Below, one piece after another: positions 7,672 to 15,972 of a stretch of DNA of 64,000 nt. Both the position numbers and the translations under genes were made by a program. The first letter of the stretch is position 1; each line of letters starts with the position of its first letter. The notes under the pieces were generated by a model that was given only the letters and a program-made list of their open reading frames with translations, was not told the DNA's origin and searched no databases. The DNA lies in assembly GCF_025264685.1 (NCBI RefSeq), contig NZ_CP073721.1, positions 2,843,001 to 2,907,000 of the forward strand, read 5' to 3'. The stretch comes from Dactylosporangium roseum. Lineage in GTDB: Bacteria; Actinomycetota; Actinomycetes; Mycobacteriales; Micromonosporaceae.

Positions 7672-9201
7672 TCAGGGTTGTCCGGTCAGGCCCGATCCGT
7701 CGCTGGACACCGGATTCCGGAGCCGGGCACGCTTGCGCGCCAGCCGGCCCCTACTCGTGCCCAGGATGAGCATCGTCAGCGCGAAGGCGAAGATCGCGAT
7801 GCACGCGCCGACGAAGAGTGCCTGCGCATACCCATGTGTCAAGGCGGCGTGACGTGCCTGCTCGGTCACCGCGCCGGCGCTCGTGGACTTCAGATCGGTG
7901 TCGGTCACCATGATCGACACCGTGGCCAGGACGCCGAGACCGATGGCGCCGCCCATGCGCTGACAGGTGTTGTGCACAGCCGAAGCCAGGCCGGCTTCGG
8001 CCTCGCTCACGCTGGACACGGCGGTGAGAACGAGCGGCACCATCGTCGTGCCCGACCCGTACCACAGCACCAGTTGTGGCAGCAGGATGTCGAAGAAACT
8101 TGAATTCGCGTCCATCGTGCTGAGCCAACCCAGCCCGAGGGCGACCAAGAACGCTCCGGCGGCGATCAGTAGATGCGGCGGATACCGGTTGACCAGCCGT
8201 GACGCTACCTGCGTCGCGATGATCACCACGCCGGCGATCGGCAGGAACGACAGACCCGTTTGCAGGGCGCTGAAGCCCAGGACCTGTTGCAGGTACAGGC
8301 TGACGAAGAAGAACGCGGCGATGCCGCTCGTGCCCAGGAAGAAACCGATGGTGTAGGCCCCGGCCCGGTTTCGGTCCTTGAAGATGCGCAACGGCATCAG
8401 CGCGTGGGGCGTACGCGCTTCCCAGATCACGAAGAAGACCAGCAGCGCGACCCCGCCGATGAGCGACCGCACGACGCTCGCGGCTCCCCAGCCGTGCGAC
8501 GCGGCATTCGTCAGGCCGAAGACCAGCAAGACCATCCCAGCGGTGACCGCCAGCGCACCGATGACGTCGAGCCGCCCCCGGCGGTGCTGGCCCTCGTCCA
8601 GCACGCGTGGCGAGAGGAACATGATGAACAGGCCGAACGGCACGCTGATGAAGAAGATCCAGCGCCAGCTCACCATGTCCACCAGCACGCCGCCCACGAT
8701 TTGTCCGATCGCACCGCCGACCGCCGACATGCCGGCGTATGCGCCCATGGCTCTGCTGCGCAACTTCCCTTCCGGAAAGTTCGTGATCACCAGGGACAAG
8801 GCGGTCGGGGACGCGATCGCGCCGCCGATTCCCTGCAGGCCACGTGTGACGATCAACGAGATGTCGTTGACGGCCAGTCCGGAGCCCAGCGACCCGACGG
8901 TGAACAGCCCGACGCCGATCATGAAGAGCCGCCGCCGGCCGTACAGGTCGCCGATCCGACCGCCGAAGAGCAGGAAGCCGCCGAAGGTGAGCGTGTATGC
9001 GGTCGTGACCCACACCAGACCCACCATCGACATGTCCAGGCCGCGCTGGATGGAGGGCAACGCCACGGTGACCACGGTGCCGTCCAGCACCATCATCAAC
9101 TGGGTGACGCAGATGACGACGAGGGCGATCCGAAGCCGGCCGGCGATCCGCCCGGAGTCGGCTTGAGCGGGTAGGTCTACCGCATGGTGGGAGCCGCTCA
9201 T
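7672..9201 (-). CDS. DHA2 family (EmrB/QacA-type) MFS efflux transporter
   Basis: 509 residues with about 14 hydrophobic segments, typical of the drug:H+ antiporter-2 family. Family marks are LMMVLDGTVVTVALPS in the first helix, WVTTAYTL, motif A as GGRIGDLYGRRR between helices 2 and 3, and the glycine-rich motif C region GGAIGQIVGG. It probably exports a hydrophobic compound by proton exchange. Its ATG overlaps the stop of the DppF-like ATPase gene (ATGA at 9198-9201), so it is translationally coupled as the last gene of a peptide-importer operon, an unusual import-plus-export combination. It is clearly paralogous to the pump at 20615-22144, which has the same length. Confidence 0.92.
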   Translation of the reverse strand: MSGSHHAVDLPAQADSGRIAGRLRIALVVICVTQLMMVLDGTVVTVALPSIQRGLDMSMVGLVWVTTAYTLTFGGFLLFGGRIGDLYGRRRLFMIGVGLFTVGSLGSGLAVNDISLIVTRGLQGIGGAIASPTALSLVITNFPEGKLRSRAMGAYAGMSAVGGAIGQIVGGVLVDMVSWRWIFFISVPFGLFIMFLSPRVLDEGQHRRGRLDVIGALAVTAGMVLLVFGLTNAASHGWGAASVVRSLIGGVALLVFFVIWEARTPHALMPLRIFKDRNRAGAYTIGFFLGTSGIAAFFFVSLYLQQVLGFSALQTGLSFLPIAGVVIIATQVASRLVNRYPPHLLIAAGAFLVALGLGWLSTMDANSSFFDILLPQLVLWYGSGTTMVPLVLTAVSSVSEAEAGLASAVHNTCQRMGGAIGLGVLATVSIMVTDTDLKSTSAGAVTEQARHAALTHGYAQALFVGACIAIFAFALTMLILGTSRGRLARKRARLRNPVSSDGSGLTGQP

Positions 9202-10286
9202 CCAGTCGCCTGCGCAAGCGCTGAGGCATCGCTCGCCCGCGCCGTTTCATCCGTTCTCACGAGCTTCTCGCCCGGCTCGAGCGGATGGTGGCAGGCCACG
9301 AAGTGGCCTTCGGCATCCGCGAATGGAACCAGGGGCGGCACCTCGGTGCGGCAGACCGCCGTCGCACGTGGGCAGCGAGTGTGAAACCGGCATCCGGGCG
9401 GCGGGCTGACCGCCGAGGGCAGGTCACCTTCAATCGGGGGACGCTGCGGCTCCTGGGTCGGGTCGGGCTCGGGCAACGAGTCGATCAGGGCCGAGGTGTA
9501 CGGGTGTCGCGGCGTGTCGTAGACAGCGTCGCGTGGCCCGATCTCGCAGATCACGCCGAGATACATGACACAGATCCGGTCGGACACGTGCCGGATCACT
9601 GACAGGTCGTGGGAGATGAACAGCAAGGTGAGCTGGTACTTCTCCTTCAGTTCCTCGAGAAGGTTCAGAATCTGTGCCTGGACGGAGACGTCGAGTGCCG
9701 AGACCGCCTCGTCGCAGACGATGAAGCTGGGCTCCAAGGCCAGGGCACGCGCGATCGCGACGCGCTGACACTGGCCGCCGGAGAGCTCGTGCGCGCGGCG
9801 GTTGCCGAACACCTCCGGATCGAGGCCGACCGCGTGGAGCAGTTCGTCGACCCGCTTCTTGCGTTCGGCCTTGTCCGGATAGGTATTCCAGATCACGAAG
9901 GGTTCGGCGACGACCTCCGAGATCTTGCGCCCGCCGTTCAGCGCGGAGGTCGGGTCCTGGAAGATGATCTGCATCCGGGTGCGCATCTTGCGCAGCTTCG
10001 CCTTCGACAGGTTGGCGATGTCGACACCCTCGAAGATGATGTTCGCGTGCTCGGGCTGTGGAAGACACACCAGGGCTCGGCCGACCGTCGACTTCCCGCA
10101 CCCCGACTCACCGACCAGACCCAGGGTCTCGCCCTTCTCGATCGTGAACGAGATGTCGGAGACGGCCTGGAGGCGGCCGGCGGGCACCTGATAGGTGACC
10201 GACAAGTTGCGAACATCGACGAGCGCCTCGCCGGTTCGATCGGCGCTGACGGCATGGCCGTGTTCTTCTGGGCCGTGGGCGTTCAC
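9198..10286 (-). CDS. Dpp/Opp-type ABC transporter ATPase (DppF-like)
   Basis: 362 residues: Walker A GESGCGKST near 61, Q-loop IIFQDPTSALN, signature LSGGQCQRVAIARAL near 170, Walker B FIVCDEAVSALD (the usual proline after DE is alanine), and the switch histidine in FISHDLSVI. The C-terminal oligopeptide-transporter module with GCRFHTRCPRATAVC carries the cysteines found in DppD/DppF-like proteins. It pairs with the DppD-like ATPase to drive the importer. The start overlaps the stop of that gene in ATGA. It belongs to the five-gene transporter operon 9198-15084. Confidence 0.94.
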   Translation of the reverse strand: MNAHGPEEHGHAVSADRTGEALVDVRNLSVTYQVPAGRLQAVSDISFTIEKGETLGLVGESGCGKSTVGRALVCLPQPEHANIIFEGVDIANLSKAKLRKMRTRMQIIFQDPTSALNGGRKISEVVAEPFVIWNTYPDKAERKKRVDELLHAVGLDPEVFGNRRAHELSGGQCQRVAIARALALEPSFIVCDEAVSALDVSVQAQILNLLEELKEKYQLTLLFISHDLSVIRHVSDRICVMYLGVICEIGPRDAVYDTPRHPYTSALIDSLPEPDPTQEPQRPPIEGDLPSAVSPPPGCRFHTRCPRATAVCRTEVPPLVPFADAEGHFVACHHPLEPGEKLVRTDETARASDASALAQATG

Positions 10287-11437
10287 GTTCCACCTTCCCT
10301 AGCTGCCGGGGAGCCAGTCGCGACACTGACGTCGACGGCGTTGCGTTCTTCGCAGACCTTCGCGGTCTTGTTCTCCACACGAACCGCTTCGTTCGTTCCG
10401 GCGCCGACCGACGAGCCCGGCAGATTGCGTGGGAAGTGGCACGCCACCGCGTGGCCGGTGCCGTCGTCGACCAGTTCCGGCCGTTCCTCCCGGCAGCGAT
10501 CCTGGGCATACGCGCACCGCGGCGCGAAGGAGCAGCCCACGGGAAGCCGGCCCAGGTTGGGTGGTGCGCCGGGAATGGCGTTCAGCGGCGTGTGCGGGGT
10601 ATGGCTGTGGCGCGGTATCGAGCCGAGAAGCGCCTCGGTGTAGGGGTGCCGCGGAGAGGCGAACAACGCGCGGGTGGTAGCCGACTCCACGATCCGCCCG
10701 GCGTACATCACCTTGACCGCGTCGGTCCGGGTAGCGATGACGCCGAGGTCGTGGCTGACCAGGATCATGCCCATCGCCCGCTCGTCGCGAATCCGGCCGA
10801 GCAGGTCGAGGATCTGGGCGGCCACGGTGACGTCGAGCGCGGTGGTGATCTCGTCGGCGATGAGCAGGCTCGGGTTCGCCGCGAGTGCGAGCGCGATGGT
10901 GACCCGCTGACGCAGACCGCCGGACAGTTGGTACGGGAACGCCTTGCTGCGTCGCTCCGGGTCTGGAATGCGCACGTCGTACAACAGCCGAATCGCTTCT
11001 GCCTTCGCCTCGCTCCGAGACATGCCGAGGTGATGGCGGAGCCCGTCGGCGAGTTGCTGTCCGATGCGCCGGGCCGGCGCCAGTGCTGTCATCGGATTCT
11101 GCATGACCATGGACAGTTCCGAGCCCCACAGCTTCGCGAGTTCCGCGCGGCTCTGTGTGGTCAGCTCCGTGCCCTGGAAGCGAACCGAGCCGGTGTAGGT
11201 CGTGTATCGCGAAGGCAGTACGCCCAGGATCGACCGGCCGAGCACGGTCTTGCCCGAGCCGGTTTCACCCACCACGCCGATGGTCTCGCCACGCCGCAGT
11301 GTGAAGCTGATCGAGTCGTTCGCCCGGATCAGGCCCCGTGGTGTGGTGAACGTCGTAGACAGGTTGGTGACCTCCAGCAGCGGGGCACCGCTCGACGCTG
11401 AGGCCGAATTGGAAGGAGGCGGAGAAGTAGTTGTCAC
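10283..11437 (-). CDS. Dpp/Opp-type ABC transporter ATPase (DppD-like)
   Basis: 384 residues: an extra serine-rich N-terminal tail of about 18 residues, Walker A GETGSGKT near 56, signature LSGGLRQRVTIALAL near 170, Walker B LLIADEITTALD (isoleucine in place of the usual proline), switch histidine in LVSHDLGVI, and the cysteine-containing C-terminal module GCSFAPRCAYAQDRC. The long tail after that module (about 60 residues) has no counterpart I recognise. Its start overlaps the stop of the DppC-like gene (ATGA). It works with the DppF-like ATPase at the cytoplasmic face of the importer. Confidence 0.93.
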   Translation of the reverse strand: MTTTSPPPSNSASASSGAPLLEVTNLSTTFTTPRGLIRANDSISFTLRRGETIGVVGETGSGKTVLGRSILGVLPSRYTTYTGSVRFQGTELTTQSRAELAKLWGSELSMVMQNPMTALAPARRIGQQLADGLRHHLGMSRSEAKAEAIRLLYDVRIPDPERRSKAFPYQLSGGLRQRVTIALALAANPSLLIADEITTALDVTVAAQILDLLGRIRDERAMGMILVSHDLGVIATRTDAVKVMYAGRIVESATTRALFASPRHPYTEALLGSIPRHSHTPHTPLNAIPGAPPNLGRLPVGCSFAPRCAYAQDRCREERPELVDDGTGHAVACHFPRNLPGSSVGAGTNEAVRVENKTAKVCEERNAVDVSVATGSPAAREGGT

Positions 11438-12516
11438 CCGAGAACCGACTCTCTCGTGTCTGTGGCAGCTCTTGCGCCCTCACCCAGCCTGTTGAAGGCC
11501 ATCACGGTGATGAACAAGACGATGGAGGGAATGAGCACGCCCTGCGGGTGTTTCTGCAGGACGTCCTGGGCCTCCGAGATCATGCCGCCCCACGTGGGGG
11601 CCGGTGGCGGAACACCCAGACCCAGGAAGCTCAGCGACGCTGCGGCGATGATCAGCGCCGCGACGATGACTCCGCTGAACGGGAGGAGCACGCGGGCCAC
11701 CCCGGGCAGCAGTTCCCGCACCATGATTCGCGGGCCTCGCGCGCCGAGCGCCTTCGCGGCCAGCACGTATTCTCGTGCGGCGAGCCGTGCCGCGGTTCCT
11801 CGCGACAGGCGCACCATCGACGGGACGACGAAGAACGAGAAGGCGAGGAACAGCGTGCCGTAGGTCGGCTTCAGCACCGCGACGAGCGCGAGCAGCAGGA
11901 CCAGCGGCGGGAAGCTCAGCAAGCTGTCGGTGACGACTCGAATGATCGCGTCGAGAAGTCCGCCGTAGTGCGCACCGAGGATGCCGATGGTCATTCCGAC
12001 GACCACCCCGATCGCGGCGCTACCGATACCGAGAATGAGGGAGACCTGAGCTCCGTTGATGATCCGGGAAAGGACGTCGCGCCCGTTGGCGTCGGTGCCG
12101 AGGACGTATTCGCCGAACAGGTCGGCGGAGATCCAGGACGAAGTGTCCAGCGGAAGGTGGGTCGGGCTCTGCAACGGCAGCAGCGGGGCGATCACGGCCA
12201 GCAGGACGATGATCCCGGTCCAGAAGGCGGCGAGCCACAGCCCGGTCTGGAACTGGGGGCCGAAATGGGCCTTCGCCGCCCGGTCGGTCCCCCGGAACCA
12301 GGCGAACAGACCGGCGAAGCCGATCAGCCAGCGCGGCCCCGCGGATAGGTTCGCCGCCGGTAGAACGGCCAGGAACAACAAGGCCACGCCGGCGATCGCG
12401 AGCGCCAGGCCGAGCCACTTCCGGCGGGTCCGGGCGCGCCGGGTGTGCGCCGCCGGCGCCACGGCGCCGGCGGCCACTGCGGTGCCGGGGGCGCTCTCTG
12501 CCACGGTTCTAGGCAT
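11434..12516 (-). CDS. Dpp-type ABC permease (DppC-like) with an N-terminal extension
   Basis: 360 residues, longer than the usual 280-300. The canonical permease begins near residue 90 with the helix FWTGIIVLLAVIAPLLPL, followed by the periplasmic LGTDANGRDVLSRII motif typical of DppC and the ATPase-contacting EAA loop EYVLAAKALGARGPRI near 245. Before that lie an alanine-rich stretch and two extra hydrophobic segments (about 35-57 and 62-75), so the topology differs from the family standard. The gene ends in an ATGA overlap with the DppD-like gene and overlaps the DppB-like gene by eight bases. It forms the import channel with that partner. Confidence 0.92.
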   Translation of the reverse strand: MPRTVAESAPGTAVAAGAVAPAAHTRRARTRRKWLGLALAIAGVALLFLAVLPAANLSAGPRWLIGFAGLFAWFRGTDRAAKAHFGPQFQTGLWLAAFWTGIIVLLAVIAPLLPLQSPTHLPLDTSSWISADLFGEYVLGTDANGRDVLSRIINGAQVSLILGIGSAAIGVVVGMTIGILGAHYGGLLDAIIRVVTDSLLSFPPLVLLLALVAVLKPTYGTLFLAFSFFVVPSMVRLSRGTAARLAAREYVLAAKALGARGPRIMVRELLPGVARVLLPFSGVIVAALIIAAASLSFLGLGVPPPAPTWGGMISEAQDVLQKHPQGVLIPSIVLFITVMAFNRLGEGARAATDTRESVLG

Positions 12517-13534
12517 TTCGCATCCTCGGATCGATCAGGCGATAGGACAGGTCGACGACCGTATTGACCGCCACATATGTGATGGAGATCAGGAGCACGC
12601 CACCCTGAACCAGCGGGAAGTCGCTGTTGACGACCGCGTTGAGCAGCAGATTGCCCATGCCGGGCAGGGCGAAGATGGACTCGACGATCACGGTGCCGCC
12701 GAGCAGGGATCCCAGCGACAAGCCCGAGATGGTCACCAGCGAGACACACGACGGGCGCAGGACGTAGCGGAACAGAATCGTCCTGATCGGCAGGCCACGA
12801 AGCCGCGCGAAGAGCACGAAGTCTTCCTGGAGGGTCTGGACGATCTCCGCCCGGAGCACCCGGGAGAAGTACGCGATCATGGGCATGGACAGCGTCAGAG
12901 CCGGCAAGAACGCGCTCCAGATACTGCGTAACGGATCGGTGGTGAACGATACCCATCCGGTACGGGGGAAGGCGTGCACCTGCAACGTCAGCAGCAACGC
13001 CAGCACGAGCGCCAGCACGAAGGCCGGCACGGCGAGCGAACCGATGCTGGTGGCGTTCAGCGTCCGGTCGACCCTGCCACCGGGACGGTATCCCGCGTAG
13101 ACCGCGGCGGGGATCGCGACGAGAAACGCGATGAGCAGCGCCATGACGGCGAGCTGGATGGTGACGGGGAGAGCGATCAGGATGCGCGACGCGACGGTAC
13201 CGTACGGCGGGACGAGCGCATTTCCGAAGTCGCCGTGCAACACGCCGCCGATCCAGTCCAGGTACTGGTCGAGCACCGGCTTGTCCAGGCCGAGCTCGCT
13301 GTTGATCTGAGCTACCGCCTCGGGAGTGGCGGACGGCCCGAGGATGGCGGCCGCGGGACTGCCCGAGGTGAGTTGCACGAGCATGAACGTGCCGAAGGAC
13401 ACCAGCAGCACGACGATGATCAGGTGGGGTAGCCGGGCCAGGAGCGGCCCGACCACGGGGATGCGGGCGATCGCCCGGATCCCGTCGCTCAACCTTCGCC
13501 TCAAGGACGTGTGGTCACGTGCCACCGAAGTCAC
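12509..13534 (-). CDS. Dpp-type ABC permease (DppB-like)
   Basis: 341 residues with six predicted membrane helices. The first (HLIIVVLLVSFGTFMLVQL) follows a basic cytoplasmic tail, and the large external loop contains LGLDKPVLDQYLDWIGGVLHGDFG split over two motifs typical of DppB. The ATPase-binding loop reads IVQTLQEDFVLFARLRGL. The GTG at 13532-13534 is chosen because it overlaps the TGA of the solute-binding protein gene (GTGA), giving coupled translation; a longer in-frame start at 13618 would run deep into the upstream gene. It is part of the five-gene importer. Confidence 0.9.
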   Translation of the reverse strand: MTSVARDHTSLRRRLSDGIRAIARIPVVGPLLARLPHLIIVVLLVSFGTFMLVQLTSGSPAAAILGPSATPEAVAQINSELGLDKPVLDQYLDWIGGVLHGDFGNALVPPYGTVASRILIALPVTIQLAVMALLIAFLVAIPAAVYAGYRPGGRVDRTLNATSIGSLAVPAFVLALVLALLLTLQVHAFPRTGWVSFTTDPLRSIWSAFLPALTLSMPMIAYFSRVLRAEIVQTLQEDFVLFARLRGLPIRTILFRYVLRPSCVSLVTISGLSLGSLLGGTVIVESIFALPGMGNLLLNAVVNSDFPLVQGGVLLISITYVAVNTVVDLSYRLIDPRMRNA

Positions 13535-15084
13535 GCCACCCAGGCCTTGTCGAACTGGATCATCTGACCGCCGACCTGCTGCAGGCCGCGCACGTTCGGC
13601 TTGTAGAAGAAGTTCCACGTGGTCGTGCCGCAGGAGATCGCGGGCACGGTTTCGATGTAGAGCGCGATGAACTTCTTCATCACCGTCTGGCGCTGCTCGA
13701 GCGTGGACGCGGCACCCATCTCGTTGGCGATCTCCACCATCTTCGGGTTGCTGTAGCCGAGTGTGTTCGACGGCGAGACGTAGTTGTTGTAGATGCTGCC
13801 GAAAGGCGTGGCGTCAGCGATGGCGCCGCCGCCACCGGCCAGGTCGAAGTCCTTCTCGACGTAGACCTTCGTGTAGAAGTTCGCGACCGGAAGGTTCGTC
13901 ACGTTCAGCGTCATGCCGATCGGGTTCAGCATCGACGAGAGGATCACGGGCTGGTTGGTCTGGGTGCTGGGCCCGACCCAGTTCAGCTTGCCGTCCCAGC
14001 CGGTCTCAGCCTTGACCTGGTCGACGAGCTGCTTCGCCTGCGTCGGGTCGTAGGGGATCTTCTGCTGGTCGGGGGTGTAGAAGAGCGATCCCTTCATGAA
14101 GAGCAGGTCACTGGCCACTTCCTCACCGGCGTTGTTGCGCTCGTTCCACACCTTCGGGTTGTACGCCAGTTGGATGGCCCGGCGCAGCCGCACGTCGTGC
14201 AACGGCGAGTTCTTCCGGTGGTTCAGCAGGATGGCGACCCCGGAGTTCTGCCTGGATGTGAACGACGGGATCTTCTTCTGCTTGATCTCCACGTCCGAGT
14301 GGGAGTCGAGCACGATCCCGGCCTGCAACTGGCCGGCCTCGAACGCCTGCATCTGGGCCTGCTCCGTGCCCGCCATCTGGAACTTCAGGGTCGCCAGCAG
14401 CGGCTTGTCGAAGGCGTAGGTCGGGCTCGGCTTCAGCGTGAGGCTGCTGCCCGGCTTGAACTCACTGACCACGAACGGGCCCGCGCCGACCGCCGGTGCG
14501 GTCTTGTTGCCGCCGTCCACCGTGTCGATGTAGCTCGGCGCCGCGATCATGCCCGGCCCGATCGAGAGCACGTACGGGAACTGGGCGTCCGGCTGCTTCA
14601 GGGTGATGGACACGGTCAGGTCGTCCGTCGCCGTGACCGACGCGACCGTTGCCAGTGAGTTTGCTATCGAGAAGAAAGATTTCCGATTCCGTTCGAGATT
14701 CTTCACCACGGCCGCGGCGTTGTACGCGGTCCCGTCCGAAAACACGATGCCCGGGCGCAGCTTCAGCGTCCACTGCGTGAAATCCGCATTGCTCTTCAGG
14801 CTTTCCGCCATATACGGCACGCCTTCGCGCTTCTCGTTGTCCCAGCGGACCAGAGTGCCGTAGATGGCGAGCGTCTCGTTGCCGCCGATCGTCACGCTGC
14901 CCGTGCCCTGCATCGGGTCGAGCGAGTTGATCCCCGAGTATTCACCCACAACGAGGGTGCCACCCGGTTTCGGGCTGCCCGACGGATCCTGTGCTGTCGA
15001 ATTCGGGTTGGAGCAGCCCGCGATGGTAGTAGCCGCAGCCACCACCGCCACCAGGGCGAACCGCCAAGACGCGCTTCTGACCAC
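13531..15084 (-). CDS. Family-5 solute-binding lipoprotein of the Dpp-type importer
   Basis: 517 residues. The signal peptide is basic then hydrophobic and ends in a lipobox (TIAGC, cysteine at residue 24), so the mature protein is anchored to the outer face of the membrane. The SBP_bac_5 fold shows in GGTLVVGEYSG, FTQWTLKLRPGIVFSDGT (18 residues) and the LRRAIQLAYNP helix. The GTG at 15082-15084 has GGATGGAG upstream. It is the first gene of the minus-strand importer operon, with a promoter at 15194-15222 that carries the CTAG-rich motif. The ligand could be a peptide, an amide or a small acyl compound; the adjacent amidase argues for an amide-containing substrate. Confidence 0.93.
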   Translation of the reverse strand: MVRSASWRFALVAVVAAATTIAGCSNPNSTAQDPSGSPKPGGTLVVGEYSGINSLDPMQGTGSVTIGGNETLAIYGTLVRWDNEKREGVPYMAESLKSNADFTQWTLKLRPGIVFSDGTAYNAAAVVKNLERNRKSFFSIANSLATVASVTATDDLTVSITLKQPDAQFPYVLSIGPGMIAAPSYIDTVDGGNKTAPAVGAGPFVVSEFKPGSSLTLKPSPTYAFDKPLLATLKFQMAGTEQAQMQAFEAGQLQAGIVLDSHSDVEIKQKKIPSFTSRQNSGVAILLNHRKNSPLHDVRLRRAIQLAYNPKVWNERNNAGEEVASDLLFMKGSLFYTPDQQKIPYDPTQAKQLVDQVKAETGWDGKLNWVGPSTQTNQPVILSSMLNPIGMTLNVTNLPVANFYTKVYVEKDFDLAGGGGAIADATPFGSIYNNYVSPSNTLGYSNPKMVEIANEMGAASTLEQRQTVMKKFIALYIETVPAISCGTTTWNFFYKPNVRGLQQVGGQMIQFDKAWVA

Positions 15085-15193
15085 GCTGTTTCTCCATCCT
15101 GATACGTGTGTTCAGAGGAAGATCCACCAATGCGTTCGGCACGCTGCATGGACAAACTCCAACGGCTACCGCAGCGGCGGGGGTGTGGCGCCT

Positions 15194-15222
15194 ATCATGG
15201 AACTAGAATACAGTGCCGTCAA
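15194..15222 (-). promoter_or_regulatory. Promoter and operator of the importer operon (site C)
   Basis: On the minus strand TTGACG (15217-15222), a 17-base spacer and CATGAT (15194-15199). The 3' end of the spacer plus the -10 forms GTATTCTAGTTCCATGAT, the CTAG-rich motif. It lies 110 bases before the solute-binding protein start. A repressor here would block polymerase directly. Confidence 0.6.
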
Positions 15223-15463
15223 GGCTAGACCCAGAGCTCGGAACCCGAAACGTTATGTTGCCGCTGCGGATGGACCGCGGCCGCGCCCGTGCCGCGACCG
15301 GTCACCGGTGGTCGGTCTCGTCGGCGACCACGTCGTCGTCAGGATGGGTTTGTCGCTCTGCTCCGTGCTGTCGCCGTGCTGGACTCGAGGATGGTCAGCG
15401 TCCCGTTCGCCACCCGTGTCGACGCGTTCCGGGGGTTCGCCGGTCGAGGGCGGACGAGACGTC

Positions 15464-15492
15464 TTGACGGTATTGAATTCTCGTTCCATGAT
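15464..15492 (+). promoter_or_regulatory. Promoter and operator facing the acyl-CoA dehydrogenase operon (site C')
   Basis: TTGACG (15464-15469), a 17-base spacer and CATGAT (15487-15492), with GAATTCTCGTTCCATGAT at the same register as in the divergent copy at 15194-15222. The two units match at nearly every base over about 34 bp, arranged as an inverted repeat. Confidence 0.6.
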
Positions 15493-15972
15493 TGGCGGGG
15501 CAGGGAGGCTGGGTGAGAGCGATCGGAGGGGGTGTCGACAGTCGGATGTGTCGTGGACGCCGCGATCGGTCGTTCCCACGAGGTTTCGCCACTGTACGAC
15601 GTAACCAGCCCGTAGGCCATGGCCTGCTCGTCATTCGAGCCGCTCGGTTTCCGGTCGGGCGCATGGGTGGTGGGCGGAGCCTCGGGGTTCCGGTGATGGT
15701 CGACCCGGCCCGGGTGAGTGTGCGTGAGTCGGACCGGTCACGGCCGAGTTCAGTCTCGCGCACGATTCACGGCACGAAGATGCGCCGCTGAAGGTCAAGC
15801 TACGTAAACACGCGCGGCGCGGACAAGATTCGTTGCACCGGGTTCTTCCCGGCCGCCCTGCCCTTGGAGTTCAGCTTATCTGATCTACCGCACGTCTCGT
15901 TCGGGACGAGGTGCGGCAAAACGTTTCTGTTCGACAACGCGCGGTGTGCTCGAGATTGGGAGTTGGGACTCC

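Larger units (their letters stand above)
15085..15972. other. Divergent intergenic region between importer and catabolic operons
   Basis: 888 bases with no convincing gene; possible frames are short, arginine-rich and lack family motifs. The clearest content is a pair of nearly identical, outward-facing promoter-operator units: 15194-15222 on the minus strand and 15464-15492 on the plus strand. The plus-strand unit lies about 480 bases before the acyl-CoA dehydrogenase start, implying a long leader or an additional promoter nearer the gene. Confidence 0.6.

Noticed and set aside
11431..12348. Plus-strand frame rich in Glu, Arg, Gln and His opposite the permease genes
   Set aside because: The composition is the mirror image of membrane-protein codons; no start signal or domain. 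The same applies to similar frames opposite the MFS and ABC genes.
15085..15972. Several frames of 70-250 codons in the 15 kb divergent gap
   Set aside because: None has consistent codon bias, a ribosome-binding site or a recognisable motif; the region reads as regulatory or empty DNA.
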